Both the position numbers and the translations under genes were made by a program. Positions 1-4,797 of a stretch of DNA of 6,241 nt are shown piece after piece. Positions within the stretch are counted from its first letter, which is position 1. The number at the start of each line of letters is the position of its first letter. The notes below the pieces were generated by a model, which saw only the letters and a program-made list of their open reading frames with translations, did not search any database and was not told the origin of the DNA. The DNA lies in the NCBI GenBank assembly GCA_012799315.1, contig JAAZLM010000258.1:1-6241 (forward strand), in the 5' to 3' direction. The stretch comes from Clostridiales bacterium (GTDB lineage Bacteria > Bacillota > Clostridia > Oscillospirales > Ruminococcaceae).

Positions 1-1583
1 TTAAGGGAGCAAGGAGTCTTGTCGCTTCATGCGTGCATCCAATTAACGAAGGTATGGAAATTTTCACAAATACGCCACTTGTGCTAAATTCACGTCGACA
101 AACACTTGAACTAATCCTATCCACTCATGATAGACGTTGTCTATCCTGTGTGCGTAGCGGTTCGTGCGAATTGCAAACACTTTCACATGAATTAGGTGTT
201 GATAATGAGGCAATTTTCGACGGTGAGAACAATACATATGAAATTGACGATAGCGCAGCTCATATGTACCGTGATAATAACAAATGTATTCTATGCCGCC
301 GCTGTGTTGCAATGTGCGATACTATTCAAGGAGTAAGTGTAATCGGTGCTAATAATAGAGGATTCGCTACCGATATTGCAAGTGCATTCGACATGGGTCT
401 TGCAGATACAAGTTGCGTTTCATGCGGTCAATGCATCGTTGTTTGCCCGACTGGCGCTCTTGCTGAAAAAGATAATACAAGCGACGTGTGGGAGGCTCTT
501 GCCGATGATAGCAAACATGTTATCGTTCAAACTGCGCCAGCGATCCGTGCAACACTTGGTGAAGAATTCGGTATGGAGATCGGCACCAATGTTCAGGGTA
601 AAATGGTGGCTGCACTCAGACGACTTGGATTCGATAAAGTATTCGATACGGACTTTTCCGCTGATTTAACCATCATGGAGGAAGCAACCGAATTCATTGA
701 TAGAGTGCAAAATGACGGTGTTCTACCTATGATAACATCATGTTCGCCCGGCTGGATTAAGTTCTGCGAACATTACTACCCCGATATGCTAGATAATCTA
801 TCGTCATGCAAATCACCTCAGCAGATGCTCGGTGCTGTAATAAAAACCTACTATGCTGATAAATTCAATATCGATCCTAAAGATATGGTAGTTGTGAGTA
901 TCATGCCATGTACTGCTAAGAAATTTGAAATTGGCAGGGATGATCAAGATGCTTCAGGCTATCCGGATGTTGATATTTCAATCACAACTCGTGAATTAGC
1001 ACGAATGATTAAACGTGCAGGAATCGAATTCTCGCAACTACCTGATGAAGAATTCGACCATCCTCTAGGACTAGGGACCGGTGCTGGCGTTATTTTCGGT
1101 GCAACTGGCGGAGTTATGGAGGCTGCTCTTAGGACAGCGGTTGAGAAATTAACTGGAGAAGAATTAGATCACTTGGATTTTGAGCAGGTGCGTGGAACAA
1201 AGGGCATAAAAGAAGCAACATATAATATCGATGGACTCGATGTAAAAGTTGCCGTTGTGTCCGGTCTTGCAAATGCAAGAACACTGCTTGATCAAATCAA
1301 GGCGGGTGAAAAGGAATATCACTTCATTGAAATAATGGGCTGCCCAGGCGGATGCGTCAACGGCGGCGGCCAACCGACACAACCATCGACAGTTCGTAAT
1401 TTCACCGATTTATCGACGCTGCGTGCAAAGGCTCTATATAAGCAAGATGCTAGCGGCAAGTATAGGAAGTCGCATGACAATCCATATATCCAGCAGCTAT
1501 ATGCTGAATATCTCGGCGAACCGGGATCCGAAAAAGCGCATGATTTTCTACATACAAAGTATGTTAAACGTTCAATTCTATAA
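1..1583 (+). CDS. hydA: [FeFe] hydrogenase large subunit, HydA/HndD type (5' truncated by window)
   Basis: Catalytic subunit of a cytoplasmic, probably NAD(P)-linked [FeFe] hydrogenase that reversibly makes H2. Frame 3 is open to the window edge: codons from base 3 read KGARSLVASC, the end of an N-terminal [2Fe-2S] ferredoxin domain with its last cysteine, so the GTG at 33 is an internal Val codon and roughly 55-60 residues are missing. In order follow: a His-Cys3 [4Fe-4S] site (H at about 126-128, then CxxC and C, bases 138-167), two [4Fe-4S] ferredoxin motifs (CILCRRCVAMC, 285-317; CVSCGQCIVVC, 414-446), and the H-cluster domain with L1 TSCSPGW (735-755), L2 MPCTAKK (903-923) and L3 MGCPGGC (1335-1355). 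The C-terminus, ending in the family's HTKY segment, is complete. The domain order matches the NADH-dependent/electron-bifurcating multimeric enzymes; partner subunits (NuoE/NuoF-like) would be expected upstream, outside the window. Oddity: L1 has Ser where most enzymes have the second Cys. Confidence 0.96.
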   Translation, partial: KGARSLVASCVHPINEGMEIFTNTPLVLNSRRQTLELILSTHDRRCLSCVRSGSCELQTLSHELGVDNEAIFDGENNTYEIDDSAAHMYRDNNKCILCRRCVAMCDTIQGVSVIGANNRGFATDIASAFDMGLADTSCVSCGQCIVVCPTGALAEKDNTSDVWEALADDSKHVIVQTAPAIRATLGEEFGMEIGTNVQGKMVAALRRLGFDKVFDTDFSADLTIMEEATEFIDRVQNDGVLPMITSCSPGWIKFCEHYYPDMLDNLSSCKSPQQMLGAVIKTYYADKFNIDPKDMVVVSIMPCTAKKFEIGRDDQDASGYPDVDISITTRELARMIKRAGIEFSQLPDEEFDHPLGLGTGAGVIFGATGGVMEAALRTAVEKLTGEELDHLDFEQVRGTKGIKEATYNIDGLDVKVAVVSGLANARTLLDQIKAGEKEYHFIEIMGCPGGCVNGGGQPTQPSTVRNFTDLSTLRAKALYKQDASGKYRKSHDNPYIQQLYAEYLGEPGSEKAHDFLHTKYVKRSIL

Positions 1584-1592
1584 AAAAGAGCA

Positions 1593-1624
1593 GAAAAAGG
1601 CAACCCGTGAGGGTTGCCTTTTTC
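1593..1624. terminator. Bidirectional rho-independent terminator between hydA and abrB
   Basis: A perfect 14-bp stem (1593-1606 with 1611-1624) closed by a GTGA tetraloop. The GC-rich core GGCAACCC/GGGTTGCC is flanked by five A on the left and five T on the right, so each strand ends the stem in a U-run. It starts 10 bases after the hydA stop and lies 26 bases beyond the abrB stop, and so can serve both convergent genes. Confidence 0.93.
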
Positions 1625-1649
1625 TATTCAGGAAATAATTATTTTCGGG

Positions 1650-1895
1650 TTAAACAGTTTCTTTCATATCTTCGATACACTCGCTACAAATGTTCTTGTT
1701 CTTGTAAACGATAACATTAGATGCGTTATTACAGAAGATACAAGCTGGCAAATACTTCTTAAGAATAATTTGCTCTGAGTCAACATAGATTTCTAGTGAA
1801 TCTTTCTCAGCGATATCAAGTGTTCTACGCAACTCGATCGGGAGAACAATTCTGCCTAGTTCGTCTACTTTTCTAACGATTCCAGTTGATTTCAT
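1650..1895 (-). CDS. abrB: AbrB-family transition-state regulator with C-terminal CxxC...CxxC module
   Basis: Encodes 81 residues. Residues 1-48 form a SpoVT/AbrB swapped-hairpin DNA-binding domain: MKSTGIVRKVDELGRIVLPI, followed by ELRRTLDIAEKDSLEIYVD, is nearly the Bacillus subtilis AbrB sequence. Such proteins bind AT-rich promoter DNA as dimers or tetramers and hold back stationary-phase and sporulation genes during growth. The C-terminal part differs from Bacillus AbrB: Cys52-x2-Cys55 and Cys70-x2-Cys73 spaced 14 residues apart look like a small zinc ribbon, a form I associate with clostridial AbrB homologues. The start is ATG at 1893-1895 because GGAGG (1904-1908) sits 8 bases upstream and family homology begins there; a longer open frame to 1955 has no ribosome site. 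The gene converges on hydA and diverges from spmA. The promoter at 2004-2032 is overlapped by an inverted repeat, so autoregulation is plausible (inference). Confidence 0.95.
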   Translation of the reverse strand: MKSTGIVRKVDELGRIVLPIELRRTLDIAEKDSLEIYVDSEQIILKKYLPACIFCNNASNVIVYKNKNICSECIEDMKETV

Positions 1896-2003
1896 AATTT
1901 TAACCTCCTCACCCTTTACAATTCTATTCGCTATGTAATATGTATAGCATGCCAAAGTTGATTAATAAAGGCTTTTTGACTTTATCTTTCATTCGGCAAT
2001 TAA

Positions 2004-2032
2004 ATAGTACCACATTATTTGATAAATGTCAA
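2004..2032 (-). promoter_or_regulatory. Sigma-A promoter of abrB
   Basis: On the minus strand TTGACA (2032-2027) is followed by exactly 17 bases and then TACTAT (2009-2004). The -35 is consensus and the -10 matches TATAAT at four of six positions. It implies a leader of about 100 bases. A second, weaker candidate nearer the gene is an extended -10, TGCTATACA (1949-1941), which lacks a good -35 and lies in an imperfect palindrome (1930-1948). Confidence 0.7.
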
Positions 2033-2039
2033 ATAATGT
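2012..2039. promoter_or_regulatory. Perfect 11-bp inverted repeat over the abrB promoter (candidate operator)
   Basis: ACATTATTTGA (2012-2022) and TCAAATAATGT (2029-2039) are exact reverse complements separated by TAAATG. The right arm contains most of the -35 hexamer and the left arm lies in the spacer, the geometry of a repressor site. AbrB itself, which binds AT-rich DNA, or another regulator could bind here; the sequence does not say which. There is no T-run behind it, so it is not a terminator. Confidence 0.5.
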
Positions 2040-2210
2040 ACGCATAAAAACACGAATTTCATGTAAATATAGTGTGAATAAGTAGCTATATGTTATTTTA
2101 GCAAACAAAATCGATTAATTTATTTCTAATTTTAAAGCAAAATATCTTCTGCGTGAGTTTTTAAGTAAATTCAGGTAGGAAACGACTATTTAAATAAAGG
2201 TGTGATAAAA

Positions 2211-2837
2211 ATGATGAAGTGGGTTTTCTCAGCGCTCATTCTTTTGTCGGTAGTATTCGGCATGATGAATGGACAAATGTCAGAAGTTACGAATGCTGCA
2301 TTGGAAGAATGCTCGACAGCGGTGACGCTCTTTTTGTCGTTGGTTGGTGTAATGGCATTATGGAGTGGATTGATGAATGTAGCGGTCAAATCCGGTGCTA
2401 CTAATTTCATCACACGTTTGTTCCGCCCAATTGCAAAGCTCCTCTTCAAGGGGCTCGATCCGAATAGCAAGGCATTCCAGGCAATATCGATGAATATGAC
2501 TGCCAATTTGCTAGGACTTGGGAATGCTGCCACGCCCCTCGGACTTGAAGCGATGAGCGAACTTGAGAAAGAGAATAAGGGTAGCAAAATCGCAAGTAAC
2601 CATATGGTAATGCTCGTTGTAATAAATACTGCAAGCATTCAGCTAATTCCAACAACAATTGCCGCACTACGATTAAAACATGGATCGGCATCACCTTTTG
2701 AAATTATTCCAGCTATTTTGCTAGCGTCGATTTTTTCGGTCATATCTGCAGTTTTAATAGTGATCGCTTTTAGGAAAACTGGACTCAAGAAAGATGCGCA
2801 AGATAATTTTACTGAAAACGGGAAGGAGCAAAAATGA
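2211..2837 (+). CDS. spmA: Spore maturation protein A
   Basis: A 208-residue integral membrane protein of the nucleoside-recognition/Gate family. In Bacillus and Clostridium, SpmA acts with SpmB in dehydration of the spore core and hence in spore heat resistance; the transported substrate is not established. Family hallmarks are the N-terminal hydrophobic segment (about 3-18) with the following NG, hydrophobic segments near 37-58, 130-152 and 166-187, and the conserved block NLLGLGNAATPLGLEAM (99-115) preceding IPTTIAALR (146-154). The C-terminus is a charged, soluble tail. The start chosen is ATG 2211, since AGGTG (2198-2202) lies 8 bases before it; the in-frame GTG at 2202 overlaps that site, and ATG 2214 is the less well spaced alternative. 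The stop overlaps the spmB start (ATGA), so translation is probably coupled. The window shows no dacB-like gene beside the pair. Confidence 0.95.
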   Translation: MMKWVFSALILLSVVFGMMNGQMSEVTNAALEECSTAVTLFLSLVGVMALWSGLMNVAVKSGATNFITRLFRPIAKLLFKGLDPNSKAFQAISMNMTANLLGLGNAATPLGLEAMSELEKENKGSKIASNHMVMLVVINTASIQLIPTTIAALRLKHGSASPFEIIPAILLASIFSVISAVLIVIAFRKTGLKKDAQDNFTENGKEQK

Positions 2838-3355
2838 GATTAACCGATTTTATCATACCTTTAATGATTTCATTCATCTTAATACACGGCTTAGTTAAAG
2901 GAGTTGACGTCTTTAACGAATTCCTCGACGGTGCAAAGGACGGACTTATGATTGGTGTCAAAATTCTGCCCGCTCTTGTTGCGCTCATGACTTGCATGGG
3001 TATGTTCAAAGCATCGGGCGCATTAGATGTGCTGACTTACGCAATATCGCCACTTTCATCGGCTATAGGATTCCCGCCCGAATGCGTGCCACTAGCATTG
3101 CTGCGCCCATTGTCGGGCAGTGGCGCACTTGTACTCTTTGAAGGCGTCCTTAGTGAACATGGGCCGGATAGCTTTATCGGTAGAGTTGCCAGTGTCTTGA
3201 TGGGATCGACTGAAACAACATTCTACACAATTGCTATTTACTTCGGCGTTACTAAAGTAACAAGGACTAGGCAATGTTTAGCCGCCGCCATAACGGCGGA
3301 CTTTGCAGGATTCATAGCAAGTGCTATTACAGTGAGGTTATTTTTGGGCATTTGA
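2834..3355 (+). CDS. spmB: Spore maturation protein B
   Basis: A 173-residue membrane protein, close to the roughly 178 residues of Bacillus SpmB, and partner of SpmA in spore-core dehydration. Recognisable family blocks are GAKDGLMIGVKILPALVALM (33-52), the SGALD turn (61-65), PPECVPLALLRPLSGSGAL (81-99) and PDSFIGRVASVLMGSTETTF (111-130), followed by YFGV and a C-terminal hydrophobic helix. Hydrophobic stretches lie near 5-21, 40-57, 85-103, 128-140 and 149-171. AAGGAG (2823-2828), inside the end of spmA, is its ribosome site and the ATGA overlap indicates a two-gene operon. No clear intrinsic terminator follows, so transcripts may run into the tRNA unit and stop at 3579-3612 (inference). 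Confidence 0.95.
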   Translation: MRLTDFIIPLMISFILIHGLVKGVDVFNEFLDGAKDGLMIGVKILPALVALMTCMGMFKASGALDVLTYAISPLSSAIGFPPECVPLALLRPLSGSGALVLFEGVLSEHGPDSFIGRVASVLMGSTETTFYTIAIYFGVTKVTRTRQCLAAAITADFAGFIASAITVRLFLGI

Positions 3356-3437
3356 TAGCTATTATAACAAAAATAACCGCATAATTTGTTGAAAGTAGTG
3401 CAAAATATAAAAAGGTCAAGTTCTTTATTAAAAAGCA

Positions 3438-3466
3438 TTGACATCGCATAATAATTTTGATATAAT
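3438..3466 (+). promoter_or_regulatory. Consensus sigma-A promoter of tRNA-Lys
   Basis: TTGACA (3438-3443), exactly 17 bases, then TATAAT (3461-3466), preceded by TGA, which adds an extended -10. Every consensus position is met, as expected for a stable-RNA gene. Transcription should begin near 3473, about 25 bases before the mature tRNA. Confidence 0.93.
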
Positions 3467-3498
3467 GAACAAGCATCAAAAGAGCAATTGAGATATGC

Positions 3499-3574
3499 GA
3501 GCCATTAGCTCAGTCGGTAGAGCACTTGACTTTTAATCAAGGCGTCCGGGGTTCGAATCCCCGATGGCTCACCA
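3499..3574 (+). tRNA. tRNA-Lys (anticodon UUU), CCA encoded
   Basis: A 76-base cloverleaf. The acceptor stem GAGCCAT/ATGGCTC (3499-3505/3564-3570) is a perfect 7 bp. The D stem is GCTC/GAGC (3508-3511/3520-3523). The anticodon stem CTTGA/TCAAG encloses loop CTTTTAA with anticodon TTT at 3532-3534. The T stem CGGGG/CCCCG encloses TTCGAAT. Discriminator A is followed by a genomically encoded CCA. It decodes AAA and AAG lysine codons. It is a single tRNA, not part of a cluster, with its own promoter and terminator. Confidence 0.98.
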
Positions 3575-3578
3575 TTTT

Positions 3579-3612
3579 CCCCGATAACATTAATGTTGTC
3601 GGGGTTTTTGTT
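3579..3612 (+). terminator. Terminator of tRNA-Lys
   Basis: Stem 3579-3589 with 3594-3604: CCCCGATAACA against TGTTGTCGGGG, 11 bp with one G-U pair and a TTAA loop. It is followed by five T, a G and three more T. The stem begins 4 bases after the tRNA CCA end. Confidence 0.92.
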
Positions 3613-3674
3613 TGCTCATTTGTTGAATCCTAATCGAATCTTTAGACATAAAAACAAAAGCCGCAACCTTTAGT

Positions 3675-3703
3675 AACAAAAAACCCTATAATTACATATT
3701 CTA
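3675..3703 (+). promoter_or_regulatory. Sigma-K-like promoter candidate before the Cys-rich gene
   Basis: AACA (3675-3678), 16 bases and CATATTCTA (3695-3703) fit the known sigma-K pattern (AC at -35, CATAnnnTA at -10). Against it, a start about 7 bases downstream would fall inside the AGGGGG ribosome site. A TATAAT hexamer at 3687-3692 is a competing sigma-A -10, but has no recognisable -35 at 16-18 bases. Confidence 0.25.
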
Positions 3704-3722
3704 AATTAGGGGGTTGAATATT

Positions 3723-3896
3723 ATGTTAGCAGTTTTATTCCCATTACTATGTTGCTGCAATAACCGCAAAGATCGTAACCATCACCATAAATGCAGATGT
3801 TGCGAACCTGACAGAAACGTTTGTAGACCAAGAAGGTATTGCGAGGAGCAAGCTAATCGCAATTCATGTAATTGTAGGCATGAATGCGATAGATAA
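3723..3896 (+). CDS. Small Cys/His-rich protein of unknown function
   Basis: I do not recognise this gene. It encodes 57 residues with 11 cysteines (10, 11, 12, 24, 26, 27, 34, 40, 49, 51, 56) and four histidines (20-22, 53). A short hydrophobic start, MLAVLFPLL, leads straight into CCC, then a basic hydrophilic body with many Arg, Asn and His and the motifs HHHKCRCC and CNCRHEC. The start is ATG 3723 because AGGGGG (3708-3713) stands 9 bases before it; an in-frame TTG at 3714 touches that site and is unlikely. The AGGGGG site and a hairpin terminator right after the stop argue for a genuine gene; its own terminator and the tRNA terminator upstream make it a solitary unit. Possible roles are metal binding or a disulfide-crosslinked spore-coat component; small Cys-rich proteins occur in spore outer layers. 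The hydrophobic N-terminus is too short for a clear transmembrane helix and no proper lipobox is present. Function is unassigned. Confidence 0.72.
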   Translation: MLAVLFPLLCCCNNRKDRNHHHKCRCCEPDRNVCRPRRYCEEQANRNSCNCRHECDR

Positions 3897-3908
3897 CTAA
3901 ATTTATCG

Positions 3909-3938
3909 GATGGAGTTCGAATTCGGACTCCATCTTTT
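3909..3938 (+). terminator. Terminator of the Cys-rich gene
   Basis: GATGGAGTTCG (3909-3919) pairs with CGGACTCCATC (3924-3934) over 11 bp with one G-U pair and an AATT loop, followed by TTTT. It starts 12 bases after the stop codon at 3894-3896 and separates this gene from lexA. Confidence 0.85.
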
Positions 3939-3952
3939 AATGTGCGTTACAG

Positions 3953-3966
3953 GTTTATACATAAAC
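3953..3966. promoter_or_regulatory. Palindrome abutting the lexA -35 (candidate LexA operator)
   Basis: GTTTATACATAAAC consists of perfect 6-bp arms GTTTAT/ATAAAC around AC and ends one base before the lexA -35 hexamer. LexA genes are normally autorepressed, so an operator here is expected, yet this is not the GAAC-N4-GTTC type known for Bacillus and Clostridium; I found none of that type between 3897 and 4033. Assignment to LexA is inference. Confidence 0.45.
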
Positions 3967-3995
3967 TTGCAAAGGGTAAATCTGTATGATACAAT
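3967..3995 (+). promoter_or_regulatory. Sigma-A promoter of lexA
   Basis: TTGCAA (3967-3972), exactly 17 bases, then TACAAT (3990-3995), with TGA immediately before the -10 giving an extended -10. The transcript should start near 4002 and have a leader of about 30 bases carrying AGGAGG at 4021-4026. Confidence 0.75.
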
Positions 3996-4004
3996 ATTAA
4001 TACT

Positions 4005-4018
4005 ATACTATATTATAT
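4005..4018 (+). repeat. 14-base leader repeat, lexA copy
   Basis: ATACTATATTATAT occurs here, 2 bases before the AGGAGG of lexA, and again exactly at 4768-4781 just before the ribosome site of pyrB. The surrounding bases are also loosely alike (both followed by A/G-rich ribosome sites and then T-runs). It is AT-only except for one C, so chance is possible. Confidence 0.5.
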
Positions 4019-4033
4019 ATAGGAGGTTTTTTA

Positions 4034-4621
4034 ATGAAGGAAGTCCACCCGACAGCATTGAAAATCTATGATTATATTAATGAGCGGTCAGTCAATGATA
4101 TTGTCCCAACTATTCGTGAGATTTGCTCTGCTCTATCAATTAAATCTACCTCCACCGTACATAGATATATCTCCGAGCTTGTCGATGCCGGTCTTATTGA
4201 AAAGTCGGACAATCAGCGCAGGGCGATCCGCCTAGCTGGTAAGAATGCGATGCGCATCCCCCTTGTTGGAGTTGTAACGGCTGGCGAGCCAATTACCGCT
4301 ATTGAGAATGTTGTCGATTATATTTCATTCTATCCGCATAAGAATTATAATGATAAGCTTTTTGCGCTCAACGTAAAGGGCGACAGCATGATTAATGCTG
4401 GAATCCTTGATGGTGACATCGTTGTCGTGGAGAAGACACCATATGCGAACAATGGTGAAATCATCGTCGCACTTGTCGATGGTGAAGATGCTACTGTAAA
4501 AACATTTTATAAGGAAGATGGTCACTATCGCCTACAACCCGAGAACGATGCTATGGATCCTATAATTTCAGATAATGTATCTATAATTGGTAAGGTCGTT
4601 TCTGTAATGCGATATTACTAG
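4034..4621 (+). CDS. lexA: LexA repressor, SOS-response transcription factor and autoprotease
   Basis: A 195-residue LexA, slightly shorter than those of E. coli (202) and Bacillus (205). The winged helix-turn-helix occupies residues 1-65, with TIREICSAL and STSTVHRYISELVDAGLIEK (38-57) as the helix-turn-helix core. The peptidase S24 domain covers about 75-195. The self-cleavage site is Ala83-Gly84 in VVTAGEP, the nucleophile is Ser118 in KGDSM, and the general base is Lys156 in DATVKTF, the full set needed for RecA-stimulated autocleavage after DNA damage. AGGAGG (4021-4026) lies 7 bases before the ATG. The gene stands alone with its own promoter, a palindrome at the -35 and a terminator; no SOS polymerase or sulA-like partner is in the window. 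No residue is missing or unusual. Confidence 0.97.
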   Translation: MKEVHPTALKIYDYINERSVNDIVPTIREICSALSIKSTSTVHRYISELVDAGLIEKSDNQRRAIRLAGKNAMRIPLVGVVTAGEPITAIENVVDYISFYPHKNYNDKLFALNVKGDSMINAGILDGDIVVVEKTPYANNGEIIVALVDGEDATVKTFYKEDGHYRLQPENDAMDPIISDNVSIIGKVVSVMRYY

Positions 4622-4653
4622 ATTAGTGTAAGGATTTTAGACAATATTATTGG

Positions 4654-4687
4654 AAACTGCTGTTTTTCTTAAATAGCAGTTTTTTTG
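4654..4687 (+). terminator. Terminator of lexA
   Basis: AAACTGCT (4654-4661) pairs with AGCAGTTT (4675-4682) around a 13-base loop and is followed by further T to 4686. The stem is shorter and looser than the other terminators in the window. Its T-run ends one base before the -35 box of pyrB. Confidence 0.75.
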
Positions 4688-4716
4688 TTGAAATAACTTA
4701 CATTATGCACTATAAT
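4688..4716 (+). promoter_or_regulatory. Sigma-A promoter of pyrB
   Basis: TTGAAA (4688-4693), exactly 17 bases, then TATAAT (4711-4716). Transcription from about 4723 gives a leader of about 75 bases to the GTG start. The -35 directly follows the lexA terminator T-run, so the two units are packed back to back. Confidence 0.78.
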
Positions 4717-4736
4717 AATATATAGCAATTTTCTTC

Positions 4737-4755
4737 GGTGGAATAACAATCCGCC
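4737..4755 (+). promoter_or_regulatory. Small hairpin in the pyrB leader
   Basis: GGTGGA (4737-4742) can pair with TCCGCC (4750-4755), 6 bp with one G-U, around ATAACAA. It is the only clear secondary structure in the leader. It lacks a T-run and does not resemble a PyrR binding loop that I know, so a role in pyrimidine control is unproven. Confidence 0.3.
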
Positions 4756-4767
4756 AAATCGCAAAAC

Positions 4768-4781
4768 ATACTATATTATAT
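4768..4781 (+). repeat. 14-base leader repeat, pyrB copy
   Basis: The second exact copy of ATACTATATTATAT, directly before GAGAGGTG (4782-4789), the pyrB ribosome site. The ATG at 4780-4782 is formed at its end and is probably not used as a start. Confidence 0.5.
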
Positions 4782-4797
4782 GAGAGGTGTTTTAGCA

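Larger units (their letters stand above)
1896..2210. other. Divergent abrB-spmA intergenic region
   Basis: About 315 very AT-rich bases between the divergent starts. The abrB side holds a strong ribosome site, a promoter and the inverted repeat listed separately. On the spmA side (2040-2195) I see no convincing sigma-A, sigma-E or sigma-G pair: TGAATA at 2075-2080 resembles a sigma-F/G -35, but no matching -10 follows at the right distance. No small ORF or structured RNA is evident. Confidence 0.6.

Noticed and set aside
33..35. GTG at 33 as the start of the hydrogenase gene
   Set aside because: The frame is open to the window edge and encodes conserved ferredoxin-domain residues (GARSLVASC) upstream, so this is an internal Val codon.
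1896..1955. Longer AbrB reading frame starting at 1955
   Set aside because: No ribosome site there; GGAGG at 1904-1908 and family homology both fix the start at 1895.
2075..2080. TGAATA as a sigma-F/G -35 for spmAB
   Set aside because: No matching -10 follows at 17-18 bases.
2186..2638. 150-codon minus-strand open frame opposite spmA, and other antisense or out-of-frame open stretches
   Set aside because: They lie inside well-recognised genes, lack ribosome sites and have no recognisable protein features.
3714..3722. TTG 3714 as the start of the Cys-rich protein
   Set aside because: It directly touches the AGGGGG ribosome site; ATG 3723 has proper spacing.
3723..3896. The small Cys-rich protein as a bacteriocin or lanthipeptide precursor
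   Set aside because: No leader/core layout, no GG or similar processing site, and no modification, transport or immunity gene nearby.
4780..4797. ATG 4780 as the pyrB start
   Set aside because: No ribosome site before it, and it overlaps the GAGAGGTG site correctly spaced for GTG 4798, where PyrB homology begins.
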